Shown here: one piece after another, positions 44,845 to 53,932 of the stretch | How the letters are laid out: every line of letters starts with the position of its first letter | Position numbering within the stretch: position 1 is the stretch's first letter | Source: AP-15 sp035570935 | GTDB taxonomy: Bacteria; Pseudomonadota; Alphaproteobacteria; ATCC43930; CGMCC-115725 | DNA: 64,000 bases | Assembly: GCA_035570935.1 (NCBI GenBank) | Contig: DATMKU010000322.1 | Location: 1 to 64,000, forward strand | Reading direction: 5' to 3' | Notes under the pieces: model-generated | The model's database searches: none | What the model was told of the DNA's origin: nothing | The model's input: the letters and a program-made list of their open reading frames with translations, nothing else | Position numbers and translations under genes: made by a program

Positions 44845-45994
44845 GACCGGCGCGCGGAGCGAGTGCGCGGGGGATCCGCAGACCGATCCACTGATCGATC
44901 TGCGGTGGATGCGGGGGGCATTCGCGCTGGCCCGCCGCGGGCTCGGCAATGTCTGGCCCAACCCGGCGGTCGGCTGCGTCATCGTCAGCCACGGGCGCGT
45001 CGTCGGGCGCGGCTGGACGCAACCCGGCGGCCGGCCGCACGCCGAGACCGAGGCGTTGCGTCGGGCCCGGGCCGCGGCGCGCGGCGCTGCCGCCTATGTC
45101 AGCCTCGAACCCTGCAGTCATTGGGGCAAGACACCGCCCTGCGCCGACGCGCTGATCGCCGCCGGGGTGCGGCGTGTCGTCGTGGCACTCGAAGACCCCG
45201 ACCCGCGCGTGTCGGGCGCCGGCATCCGCCGGCTGCGCGGCGCCGGGGTCGCGGTCGAGGCCGGGCTCGGCGCCGAGGAAGCCGCTGAAATCAACGCCGG
45301 TTTTCTGATCCGGCAGCGCCTCGGGCGACCGCTTGTCACCCTCAAGCTCGCGACCTCGCTCGACGGCCATATCGCCACCGGCACCGGCGAGAGCCATTGG
45401 ATCACCGGCCCGGCGGCGCGCGCCCATGCCCACAGACTGCGCGCCGAGCACGACGCGGTCATGGCCGGTACTGGGACCGTGCTCGCCGACGATCCGCAGC
45501 TCACCTGCCGCCTGCCCGGGCTCGCCCATCGCTCGCCGCTGCGGGTGGTCCTGGACCGCCATTTGCAGATCTCGACAGCCGCGCACGTGATTGCCAAGGC
45601 CGCCCGAACCCCGACCTGGGTTCTGACTTTGGGTGGTGCCGACCCGGCACGCAGGGAGGCCTTCCTGGCCGACGGCGCCGTCTTGATCGACATCGACGCC
45701 GATGCCGAGGGTCGCATCGACCTTGCCGCGGCGCTCCAGGCGCTGGGCGCGCGCGGGGTGACCCGGTTGTTGGTCGAAGGCGGCGCCCGGCTCGCCGCCG
45801 CCCTGCTTCACGCCCGACTCGTCGACCGGCTGGTCTGGATGCACGCCCCATCGCTGATCGGCGCTGACGGCACGCCGGCGATCGGCGCCTTTGGTGTCGC
45901 GAGGCTGGCCGACGCTCCGCGCTTTGAGCGGATCTCGGTCGAAACCGTCGGCGCCGACCTGCTCACCACCTTCCGCGCCCGCGAACCGGCTTGA
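44834..45994 (+). CDS. ribD: Bifunctional riboflavin biosynthesis deaminase/reductase RibD
   Basis: This 386-residue enzyme has an N-terminal pyrimidine deaminase with the zinc ligands His69 (HAE), Cys94 and Cys103 (PCSHWGKTPPC). The C-terminal reductase begins near RPLVTLKLATSLDGHIATG and ends LLTTFRA. It carries out the second and third steps of riboflavin synthesis from GTP. The ATG overlaps nrdR by 11 bases, so translation is coupled. The usual next gene, ribE, is not next door: the following gene runs on the other strand. Confidence 0.95.
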   Translation: MASETGARSECAGDPQTDPLIDLRWMRGAFALARRGLGNVWPNPAVGCVIVSHGRVVGRGWTQPGGRPHAETEALRRARAAARGAAAYVSLEPCSHWGKTPPCADALIAAGVRRVVVALEDPDPRVSGAGIRRLRGAGVAVEAGLGAEEAAEINAGFLIRQRLGRPLVTLKLATSLDGHIATGTGESHWITGPAARAHAHRLRAEHDAVMAGTGTVLADDPQLTCRLPGLAHRSPLRVVLDRHLQISTAAHVIAKAARTPTWVLTLGGADPARREAFLADGAVLIDIDADAEGRIDLAAALQALGARGVTRLLVEGGARLAAALLHARLVDRLVWMHAPSLIGADGTPAIGAFGVARLADAPRFERISVETVGADLLTTFRAREPA

Positions 45995-46017
45995 GCCGGA
46001 TATCGGCTACGCAGGTA

Positions 46018-47193
46018 TCAGGGGCGGCCCCATAATTCCTGCGTCGCCAGCCGGGCGCCTTTGCCGAGGGCGGCAAGCTTGGTCCACACGACGCTTGGAT
46101 GCACCTCGCACGACGTCGAAAAGCTGGCAAAACCGCAATCCGCACCGGCAATCACATTCTCACGGCCGGCCACCGCGGCAAAGCGGGCGATCCGCTGCGC
46201 AATGGCTTCGGGGTGCTCGACGAGGTTCGATGCGTGGGTGATGACCCCGGGGATCAGCACTTTTCCGTCCGGCAACTTTACCGATTCCCACACCCGCCAC
46301 TCGTGCTCGTGGCGGGGATTTCCGGCTTCGAACGAATAGCCGCCAGCCTCGACCCGCAGCATGATGTCGACGATGTGCTGCAATTCCATGTCATGGACGC
46401 GCGGCCCCATGTTGATGCTGTAGCAGGTGTGATATCGCACCCGCTCGGCCGGGATGCCGCGAAGCGCGTGGTTCAGCAACTCGACGCTGGCGGTTGCCCA
46501 TTTGCGGCATTGCGCGAGGTCAATTTCGGGATGCATCACCCAGTGGCTCGCCAGCTGCGGGTCGTCGATCTGCAAGATCAGCCCGGCATCGACGATTGTC
46601 CGATACTCTTCGCGCAGTGCGTCGGCGAGGGCGACCCGGAATTCGTCGTCGGTCTGATAATATTCGTTGCTGTTCCAATTGGCGAGATTGGTCGGCGAGA
46701 CCGCCGGCATGAAGGCTTCCTCGTGCCTGACATCGGCAAGGGCGGCCTTTAGATTGTCGATGTCGCGCCGCAACGCGTCGTGCCCGCGGTATGAGACCGG
46801 CCCGGTGCACACCCATTGCGTCGGCGGCGCCCGCCCCGCCATACCCGGCATCTGCGCCGCCCATTGGTAATATTCGGGAAAAGCCAGGTATTCGCGTGAG
46901 TTCGCCCAACCGCCGGCGCGGCTCGCATTTTTGCGCGGCTCGATCCCGGCAAGGCGCTCGTTGACATAGGGGATAAAGCCGAACCGCCCCATCTCGCCGT
47001 CGGCGACGATGTCGATGCCGGCGTCGGCTTGTTTTTTGACCGCTTCGGCGACGGCGCTTTTGACGCGGGCGGCAAAGGCATCGGTGTCGACCGCGGCACC
47101 CTGCTCCTTCGCCTGGATCATCGCCAACAGATCGGGCGGCCGCGGCAGGCTGCCGACATGGGTGGTCAGGATCCGCTCGCTGCTTTGCTTCAT
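46018..47193 (-). CDS. MetE C-terminal-like (cobalamin-independent methionine synthase family) protein
   Basis: This 391-residue protein has only the C-terminal catalytic barrel of MetE. All four zinc ligands are visible: His255 and Cys257 (YHTCYS), Glu289 (SFEAGN) and Cys353 (GADCGF). It starts ILTTHVGSLPRPPDLLAMIQ, typical of the free-standing group. The substrate is uncertain: such proteins may transfer methyl groups other than methyltetrahydrofolate to homocysteine, or act in catabolism of methylated compounds. GGAGGGG precedes the ATG at 47193. It is convergent with ribD and divergent from the LplT-like transporter. Confidence 0.83.
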   Translation of the reverse strand: MKQSSERILTTHVGSLPRPPDLLAMIQAKEQGAAVDTDAFAARVKSAVAEAVKKQADAGIDIVADGEMGRFGFIPYVNERLAGIEPRKNASRAGGWANSREYLAFPEYYQWAAQMPGMAGRAPPTQWVCTGPVSYRGHDALRRDIDNLKAALADVRHEEAFMPAVSPTNLANWNSNEYYQTDDEFRVALADALREEYRTIVDAGLILQIDDPQLASHWVMHPEIDLAQCRKWATASVELLNHALRGIPAERVRYHTCYSINMGPRVHDMELQHIVDIMLRVEAGGYSFEAGNPRHEHEWRVWESVKLPDGKVLIPGVITHASNLVEHPEAIAQRIARFAAVAGRENVIAGADCGFASFSTSCEVHPSVVWTKLAALGKGARLATQELWGRP

Positions 47194-47377
47194 GCCACCC
47201 CTCCGGGTCAAACTTTAGGAAGGAGCCTAGCCTCGGTCCGTCTTCGGGTCGATGGCGTTGCGGAACCCTCCGCCTGGAGCGGATGTCCCGGCTGGAGATC
47301 AACGCTCACATGCGATATGTCGTGCATTTGCGATATTCCATCTCTCCCTTAATGGGAGAACGTGCGAAACAGCAGCC

Positions 47378-48724
47378 ATGATTGCGGTTCGCAGTGCACC
47401 CGGCACGCCGTCGAGTGCGTTGGCGCTGCTCGGCGCGCGGCGCTTTGGGCCGCTGTTTGCGGCGATGTTTTTGTCGGCGTTCAACGACAACGCGGTCAAG
47501 AACGCGCTGGTGCTGATGCTCGCCTACGGCAGCGACGCCGTCTCGCAGAAATCGGCCGAGATCTTGATTCCGCTCGCCGGCGGGCTGTTCATCCTGCCGT
47601 TCTTTTTGTGCTCGGCGACCGCCGGCCAGCTCGCCGACCAGCACGACAAGGCCTGGCTGATTCGGTTGATCAAGCTCTCCGAGATCGCGCTGATGCTGGC
47701 CGCGGCGGGCGGGGTCCTCGCCGGCAGCGCGATCATTCTGCTCGCCCTGCTGTGCGTGATGGGGGTCGAGGCGGCGTTTCTCGGCCCGCTTAAATACGCC
47801 ATCCTGCCCGAGCTGTTGCGGCCGCACGAGCTGCTGCTCGGCAATGCCCTGGTCGAAGCCGGTACCTTTATCGCGATCCTGCTCGGCACGATCGCGGGTG
47901 TCCTGATCGCCGGCCGCCACGGAACGGCGCTGGTCGCCGGGCTGATCGTTCTGGTCGCCCTGGCCGCCTGGACTACGAGCCTGGCGATCCCGGCGACGCG
48001 CCCGGCGTCGGCGCGCAGCCGATTGCGCTGGAACCTGTTCGCCGCCACCGCAAGCGTCGTCCGCGAGGCTGCGCGGGAAAAAATCCCCTACCAGTCAATC
48101 CTCGGGATTTCGTGGTTCTGGCTCGCGGGCGCGATCTATCTGTCGCAATTCCCGGCCTATGTCCGCTTTTTGCTCGGCGGCGAGGAGGCGGTGGTGACCT
48201 TGTTCCTGACCGTCTTTACCGTCGGGATCGCACTCGGCTCGCTCCTCTGCAGCCGCATTCTCGGAGGCCGGATCAGCGCCGGCACGGTGCCGTGGGGGGC
48301 GCTCGGCATCGGCCTGTTCTCGATCGATCTATGGCTGGCAAGCCCTGCCGCACCTGCCGCCGGCGCTGCGTTGAGTGGCCTCGGCGCTTTTCTCGCAGCA
48401 CCACTGCATTGGCGGATCCTCGTCGATCTCTTCGGCATCTCGCTGTCGGGCGGCATCTTTGTCGTGCCGCTTTACGTACTGCTGCAAGCGGCGAGCCCGC
48501 GCCGCGATCGCGCTCGCGCGATCGCCGCCAATAATATCGTCAACGCTGCGGCGATGGTAGTCGCCGCGCTGGCGACGATGGCGCTGCTTGCCGCCGGGCT
48601 CGGCGTACCCCGGCTGTTTTTGCTGACCGGCGGGGCGACCATCGTCGTCGCCGCGCAGTTCTGGCGGTTGAGCCCGAGTTTCGCCGCCGTCGGCATCGCC
48701 ATCGACAGCGACACCGATAGCTAA
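47378..48724 (+). CDS. MFS transporter, lysophospholipid transporter (LplT)-like
   Basis: The 448-residue product has about 12 hydrophobic helices. Its beginning, RFGPLFAAMFLSAFNDNAVK followed by NALVLML, is characteristic of LplT, which flips lysophospholipids inward for reacylation, and of the transporter half of LplT-Aas fusions. No acyltransferase or acyl-ACP synthetase domain is attached, so here the transporter is free. The convergent gene is an acyl-CoA synthetase, which could supply acyl-CoA but is not the classic Aas. The start 47378 is based on homology; the ribosome binding site is distant. Confidence 0.72.
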   Translation: MIAVRSAPGTPSSALALLGARRFGPLFAAMFLSAFNDNAVKNALVLMLAYGSDAVSQKSAEILIPLAGGLFILPFFLCSATAGQLADQHDKAWLIRLIKLSEIALMLAAAGGVLAGSAIILLALLCVMGVEAAFLGPLKYAILPELLRPHELLLGNALVEAGTFIAILLGTIAGVLIAGRHGTALVAGLIVLVALAAWTTSLAIPATRPASARSRLRWNLFAATASVVREAAREKIPYQSILGISWFWLAGAIYLSQFPAYVRFLLGGEEAVVTLFLTVFTVGIALGSLLCSRILGGRISAGTVPWGALGIGLFSIDLWLASPAAPAAGAALSGLGAFLAAPLHWRILVDLFGISLSGGIFVVPLYVLLQAASPRRDRARAIAANNIVNAAAMVVAALATMALLAAGLGVPRLFLLTGGATIVVAAQFWRLSPSFAAVGIAIDSDTDS

Positions 48725-48773
48725 GACCGCCGACCGGCTCTCGTTCTCCCGCGACGGCGAGCCGGCGCCGTCA

Positions 48774-50456
48774 TCAGAGCTCGGGAAAATCTTCCTCCCA
48801 GAATTCTGTCGTTGCCCTCGAAGCGTTGGCGCCGCGGCAGGCGGCTTCGGCAGCGCGCAATTCGACCCGGCGGATCTTGCCCGAAATGGTTTTCGGCAGA
48901 TCGGCGAATTCGAGGCGGCGCACCCGCTTGAACGGGGCGAGGTGCTCGCGGATATGGCGGAAGATCGACAATGCCGTGTCGCGGCTCGGCGATTGATTGC
49001 CGGCGAGCACGATAAACGCCTTGGGGACGGCGAGGCGCAACGGGTCGGGTGACGGCACGATCGCCGCCTCGGCCACCGCCGGATGTTCGATCAGCGCGCT
49101 TTCCAGTTCGAACGGGCTGATCCGGTAGTCCGAGGCTTTGAACAAATCGTCGGCGCGCCCGACATAGGTCAAATAACCGTCGGCGTCGCGCATCGCCACG
49201 TCTCCGGTGCGATAGACCGCACCCGAGAGCGCCTGGGTGGTCCCGTCTTCGCCCTGGTAGCCCTGCATCAGCCCGAGCGGCGGCGGGTCGAGCGCGAGGC
49301 ACACCTCGCCCTCCTGCTGCTCGGCCCCGTCGGCGTCGAGCAGCCGCACCCGATAGCCCGGCGCCGGCCGGCCCATCGACCCCGGCTTGACCGGCTGGCC
49401 TGGGAAATTGCCAATCTGCAACGTCGTCTCGGTCTGGCCATAGCCGTCGCGCACCGTCACCCTCCAAGCGGCCTTGACCCGCTCGATGATTTCGGGGTTG
49501 AGCGGCTCGCCGGCGCCGAGCGCCTCGCGCAGCTTCCCCTTCCACGCCGCCAAATCCTCCTGGATCAGCATCCGCCAAACCGTCGGCGGCGCGCAGAAGG
49601 TGGTGACGCCGCAGTGTGCCATCGCGTCGAGCAGGCCCTTCGCATTAAAGCGCGGCTGGTTCAGCATGAACACCGTGGCTCCGGCATTCCATGGCGCGAA
49701 AAAACAGCTCCAGGCGTGCTTGGCCCAGCCCGGTGACGAGATGTTGAGGTGAATGTCGCCCGGCCGCACGCCGAGCCAGTACATCGCGGACAGCAGTCCG
49801 ACCGGATAGCTCTGGTGGCTGTGCAAGACCAGCTTGGGCTTGGCCGTCGTGCCCGAGGTGAAATACAGTAAGAGCGGGTCGGTCGCCTGGGTCTCGCCGT
49901 CCGGCACAAACTCGGCCGGCGCGTCGTAGCCCGCCTCCCAGCTCGCCCAGCCGGAGGCCGCGCCGCCGACCGCGATCCGCGTGTAGTCACCGGCCAGGTC
50001 GGCGAACTTGCCGGCATTTTCGACGCCGGCGACGACGTGCCGGACCCGGCCGCGGGCAAAGCGGTCTATAAGATCGTCGCGGTTCAGCAAGGTCGTTGCC
50101 GGGATCACGACCGCGCCCAATTTCATTGCCGCCAGCATGCATTCCCACAACGGCACGACATTGCCGAGCATCATCAACAGTCGGTCGCCGCGACGCATGC
50201 CAAGTGCACGGAGATGGTTGGCGAGCCGGCTCGACCGCAGGGCGAGTTCGGCAAAGGTCAGCCGGCTTTCGCCGCCGCCCTCCTCGACGATCCACAGACC
50301 CGCCCGGTCGTTGCCCTCGGCCATCCGGTCGAAATAATCGAGTGCCCAGTTGAACCGGTCCAACACCGGCCAGCGAAAGTCGCGATAGGCCGTCGCGTAA
50401 TCCTCGCTATGGGCGAGCAGAAAATCCCGCGCCTCGACAAACGCCGTCGCCGACAT
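48774..50456 (-). CDS. Acyl-CoA synthetase, medium-chain (ACSM-like)
   Basis: This 560-residue adenylate-forming ligase has the AMP signature YFTSGTTAKPKLVLHSHQSY, VRDGYGQTETTLQIGN, YRTGDVAMRDADGYLTYVGR with ADDLFKASDYRI, and the catalytic lysine in LPKTISGKIRRVELR. The pattern fits acetyl- or medium-chain ACSM-type enzymes rather than long-chain FadD. GGGAGGAG stands five bases before ATG 50456, which decides the start against an ATG 16 codons earlier. It is convergent with the LplT-like transporter. The substrate is unknown. Confidence 0.87.
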   Translation of the reverse strand: MSATAFVEARDFLLAHSEDYATAYRDFRWPVLDRFNWALDYFDRMAEGNDRAGLWIVEEGGGESRLTFAELALRSSRLANHLRALGMRRGDRLLMMLGNVVPLWECMLAAMKLGAVVIPATTLLNRDDLIDRFARGRVRHVVAGVENAGKFADLAGDYTRIAVGGAASGWASWEAGYDAPAEFVPDGETQATDPLLLYFTSGTTAKPKLVLHSHQSYPVGLLSAMYWLGVRPGDIHLNISSPGWAKHAWSCFFAPWNAGATVFMLNQPRFNAKGLLDAMAHCGVTTFCAPPTVWRMLIQEDLAAWKGKLREALGAGEPLNPEIIERVKAAWRVTVRDGYGQTETTLQIGNFPGQPVKPGSMGRPAPGYRVRLLDADGAEQQEGEVCLALDPPPLGLMQGYQGEDGTTQALSGAVYRTGDVAMRDADGYLTYVGRADDLFKASDYRISPFELESALIEHPAVAEAAIVPSPDPLRLAVPKAFIVLAGNQSPSRDTALSIFRHIREHLAPFKRVRRLEFADLPKTISGKIRRVELRAAEAACRGANASRATTEFWEEDFPEL

Positions 50457-51366
50457 GTCCGCTCCTCCCAAGGTTCGCACAAATTCCGGGCGAGCATAGC
50501 GCAAACCGGCCTTGCCCGCTCGGGCTTACCGCATCCGCCCCGAACCGGTGCATCCCGGGGGTACCCGCAACCGCCAGCGCCCCGGCTTCCGCGCTGGCTG
50601 CGCCGATGACCTGCGGTACCGACAACATTATAATTGCTATAGGGAATCCAGATCCCAGCTTCGTCTGATCAAGGCGTAAGCAACGTGCGGTCGCCCCTTC
50701 TTCAGGCCAGGGCCGTCCGCCAATGCCATTATTTCGACTCGCGATTTAAAAAATCGGTCTGCTATCAGCTATTGGTTACCAGCCGGACTGGTCAGCCACG
50801 CCGATTTTCATGATCGCGGTCAATTCGAGCTTCGCCGGCGGCTCCGCGTCGCTGAATGACGAGGATTTGCCCGAGAGGCGGACGCCAATCTGACGCTCGC
50901 CGGATAAACGACGAACGCTCTGACCTGGAGCGGAGGCCGATCGCCATTGGCCGCGCCGACTTCAGCGAGGGGGCTGCGGGATGGAGACAGCGACCCGGTC
51001 GGGTCGCGCAACGCGCACAGCACTTTCGGCCGGTTCGACCCGGACCAGGCGTGATGTTCGGTTTGGCGCGACGGCAATCGCGGAGCTGTCGCCGGACCGA
51101 CCGGTCGCGCCAGCGCAATGGCTTGGTAGTTATTTGTGATGAGCCGCGCTGGCAGATCGTCTGGGTTTCATGAACTGGTAACCCCTGTCTGCGACGATTT
51201 CGACAAAGGGAAAGGCATGACCTTTACGGGCGAACATCGAGGCGAGACAGACGGCGCCGATCTCGCCGCCGGAACTTGTCGAACGCCGGTTTCGTCCAGC
51301 CCAGACCCGACCGCGCCAAGCTGTATCTAAAATATCTAATAAATACAACACACAAGGGAGACGGTG
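50457..51366. other. Long intergenic region, no gene recognised
   Basis: About 910 bases separate the acyl-CoA synthetase from the beta-helix gene. Open frames of 60-110 codons exist on both strands but lack good ribosome binding sites and look arginine-rich like antisense noise. The part 50620-50780 is AT-rich. A short frame on the minus strand around 51130-51351 ends in VEIVADRGYQ, which is faintly like transposase sequence but too short to call. A promoter of the beta-helix gene probably lies around 51310-51355 (AT-rich, CTAAAATATCTAATAAATAC). Confidence 0.3.
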
Positions 51367-52650
51367 ATGCAGATGCTCAAAACCTTACTCATGGCTGCTG
51401 CGCTGCTGGGAATGACCGCCCTTACCGCGGCAGCTGGCACGAGCGTCCTTACTGTCCCGGGACAGTACGCGACGATCAGCGCTGCCGTTGCGGCCGCCGA
51501 TGCAGATACGAACCCCGCCAACGACTACGTGATCAGCGTCGCCCCGGGTACGTACACGAACGATTCGCCCCAAGTAACTCGGCCAATGACAATCCAGGCG
51601 GCGGTGCCGGGTTCGGCGGTGATACTCAATGCGCCGGCCCCATTGGTGAACGAGAAGGGCATTATTCTTACCTTCGCGAGCTTGACTGTCGACGGGCTGA
51701 CGCTTGAGAACGCCAACATTGCCAATTCGCTGGGCGGCAACGCCGCCGGCATTCGCGCCGAGATGGGCAGCCAAAACTACACGTTGACGGTGCGAAACAC
51801 GACGTTCCTCACCAACCAAACGGGCATTCTGACCGACGTCAACGTTCCACTGGATGTCGTTCTGGTCGACAATATCTTTATGAATAATGGTAATCTTAAT
51901 CCGCCATCGGGGGGTACGACACACGGTCTTTATATCGGCGGCAATAACCAATCATTGGTCGCGATCGGCAACGAGATCTGCGGCACAAACGTTGGACACG
52001 ACATCAAGAGCCGGGCTTCGGTCAATCTGATCGAGAATAATACGCTCTATGACGGCGCTGCCGACCCGAACCAGCCCAGCTGCACCGTCGGCTCGACCAG
52101 TTTCGCCCTGGATCTGCCGAATGGTGGGGTTGCGGTCGTTGTCGGGAATACAATGATCCGCGGAACCGCCTCCGCAACCCCATATATGTTCGCGTATGGC
52201 GAGGAGGGGCTCACCTACACCACAAACAGTATTTCGTTCATTGAAAATACGATGGACAATACGGGTGCAGGAGTCACCGCCATTTACGACAATCCGAGCA
52301 CGCCGATCCCGGTGGTCGGGAGCGGCAACACTTTTGCGAATTCCATTTCCACACAAGTAGACCCGCCATCGGCAAACCAACTCACCGGCAGCGGCGGGTC
52401 GGTTTCGCCTGACGGAACCGTCTTGGCAGCGCCATCGAGCGGCAACCTGACGACCACGGCGGGTACTTGGACGTTCGGCACCGTGCAGCCGCAGCCTGGC
52501 CAATATGAGATTTTCCTGAACGGGAATTATGTTTCCGGCTGGGCTGCCGAGATAGAAGTCAACAATGGCGGCCAGTTGTATGCCTACAACAGCGATTGGA
52601 ACACTTGGTACGTTTGGAACGGCGGCTGGGCGCAGTCTGCCGCACCATAA
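51367..52650 (+). CDS. Secreted right-handed beta-helix protein with novel C-terminal domain
   Basis: The 427-residue product has a Sec signal peptide (residues 1-23, ending TAAAG), then a repeat-rich beta-helix part that runs to about residue 330: short segments such as YTLTVRNTTFLTNQTGI and NSISFIENTMDNTGAG have the coil pattern of pectate-lyase-like helices. The last 70 residues form a separate domain with GTWTFGTVQPQPGQYEIFL and GGQLYAYNSDWNTWYVWNGG. Many aromatic residues make it look like a sugar- or cell-surface-binding domain. No catalytic residues or PEP-CTERM tail are seen. Asn and Thr are abundant. The start follows AAGGGAG. The protein is probably extracellular. Confidence 0.75.
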   Translation: MQMLKTLLMAAALLGMTALTAAAGTSVLTVPGQYATISAAVAAADADTNPANDYVISVAPGTYTNDSPQVTRPMTIQAAVPGSAVILNAPAPLVNEKGIILTFASLTVDGLTLENANIANSLGGNAAGIRAEMGSQNYTLTVRNTTFLTNQTGILTDVNVPLDVVLVDNIFMNNGNLNPPSGGTTHGLYIGGNNQSLVAIGNEICGTNVGHDIKSRASVNLIENNTLYDGAADPNQPSCTVGSTSFALDLPNGGVAVVVGNTMIRGTASATPYMFAYGEEGLTYTTNSISFIENTMDNTGAGVTAIYDNPSTPIPVVGSGNTFANSISTQVDPPSANQLTGSGGSVSPDGTVLAAPSSGNLTTTAGTWTFGTVQPQPGQYEIFLNGNYVSGWAAEIEVNNGGQLYAYNSDWNTWYVWNGGWAQSAAP

Positions 52651-52659
52651 TCGCGACGC

Positions 52660-53874
52660 CTATTTTGCGGCGGGGCCGGTGATCGCGGCGTAGACCAGTT
52701 GGCGCGAGAGATAACGGTAGTAGAGACGGCGATCGGGGGCCTGGGCGAGGAAGATCGCGATCAGGTCTTCGGCCGGATCGATCCAGAAATAGGTGCCGGT
52801 CACACCGCCCCAGAAATACTCGCCGACCGAGCCCGGCACCGGCGACATGCCGGGTTCGGTGCGCACCGCAAAGCCGAGACCAAAGCCGTAACCCATCTCC
52901 GGCACCGGGGCCAAGGCGCCAAACCGCTCGCGCGCGGTGTCGCCATAGCCGCAATTGGGCGGCAGATGGTTCGAGGCCATGTGCCCGATCGTCTTTGGCG
53001 CCAACAGCCGCGTGCCGTCGAATTCGCCGCCATTCAGCAGCATCTGGCAAAAACGCAGGTAATCGGCCCCGGTCGACACCAGCCCGCCGCCGCCCGATGC
53101 CCAGCGATGCGGGTGCGCGACATCGCGCATCGCCGGCCGCGCGCCGCTTGCGGCCTCGGTCTGCGGCTCGGCGACGCGCACCGCCTTGGTGCCCGTCGCC
53201 TCAAAAGCGGTGTCGGTCATGCCGAGCGGCCCGGTGACATGCGCGGCAATGAAATCGGCGAGGCCCTGCCCCGAAACGACTTCGACCACGCGGCCCAGCA
53301 CATCGGTCGACATGCTGTACTCCCAGGTCGTGCCGGGCTCGAACATCAACGGCAGATGCGCGAGCTTGGCGATGAGATCGGCGTTGGTCTGGTTCTCGTT
53401 CATCAGATCGGCGTCGCGCCAGATCATCTGCACCGGCGAGTCGCCAAAGGCGGCATAGGTCAGGCCCGAGGTGTGGCGCAGCAGGTCCTGCACCGTCATC
53501 GTGCGCCGGGCGCGCACACGCTCAACACCGACCCTGCGTTCCTTGAATTCGGGCAGGTATTCGGCAATCGGCGACGAAATCTGCAGCTCGCCCTGTTCGG
53601 CCAGCATCATTGCCGCGACCGAGACGACGGGCTTGGTCATCGAGGCGACGCGAAAGATCGCATCGAGCGTCATCGGCGCCTGTGCCTCGCGATCGCGAAA
53701 TCCAAAGGCGTCGGCGAACCCGATCCGCCCGCCGCGGGCGATCAGCATCACCGCGCCGGGGACCAGCCGCCGCTCGACATCATGCCGCAGCGTGTTGCGG
53801 ATCCGCTCCAGACGCTCGGCCGACAGGCCGATCTCCTCCGGGCGCCCGGCCACTGGCAATCCCAAACCGCTCAT
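52660..53874 (-). CDS. Beta-lactamase-family serine hydrolase
   Basis: The 404-residue protein has the class C beta-lactamase/esterase fold. The S-x-x-K motif is in RVASMTKPVVS, the tyrosine motif in TWEYSMSTDVLG, and a late GGVTGTYFWID replaces the KTG-type motif. These features fit EstB- or 6-aminohexanoate-dimer-hydrolase-like esterases more than drug-destroying lactamases. There is no signal peptide, so it is probably cytoplasmic. ATG 53874 is preferred because GAGG stands six bases before it; ATG 53886 is possible. It is divergent from an aldolase gene. Confidence 0.85.
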   Translation of the reverse strand: MSGLGLPVAGRPEEIGLSAERLERIRNTLRHDVERRLVPGAVMLIARGGRIGFADAFGFRDREAQAPMTLDAIFRVASMTKPVVSVAAMMLAEQGELQISSPIAEYLPEFKERRVGVERVRARRTMTVQDLLRHTSGLTYAAFGDSPVQMIWRDADLMNENQTNADLIAKLAHLPLMFEPGTTWEYSMSTDVLGRVVEVVSGQGLADFIAAHVTGPLGMTDTAFEATGTKAVRVAEPQTEAASGARPAMRDVAHPHRWASGGGGLVSTGADYLRFCQMLLNGGEFDGTRLLAPKTIGHMASNHLPPNCGYGDTARERFGALAPVPEMGYGFGLGFAVRTEPGMSPVPGSVGEYFWGGVTGTYFWIDPAEDLIAIFLAQAPDRRLYYRYLSRQLVYAAITGPAAK

Positions 53875-53932
53875 CGCTTGCCTCATTCGTCGCGGGCCTC
53901 TAATCCCGGCATCGTAACCAGGAGAGAAGGGG

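Noticed and set aside
51130..51351. Transposase-like trace VADRGYQ on the minus strand
   Set aside because: The match is too short and lacks the surrounding transposase motifs; no inverted terminal repeats were seen.
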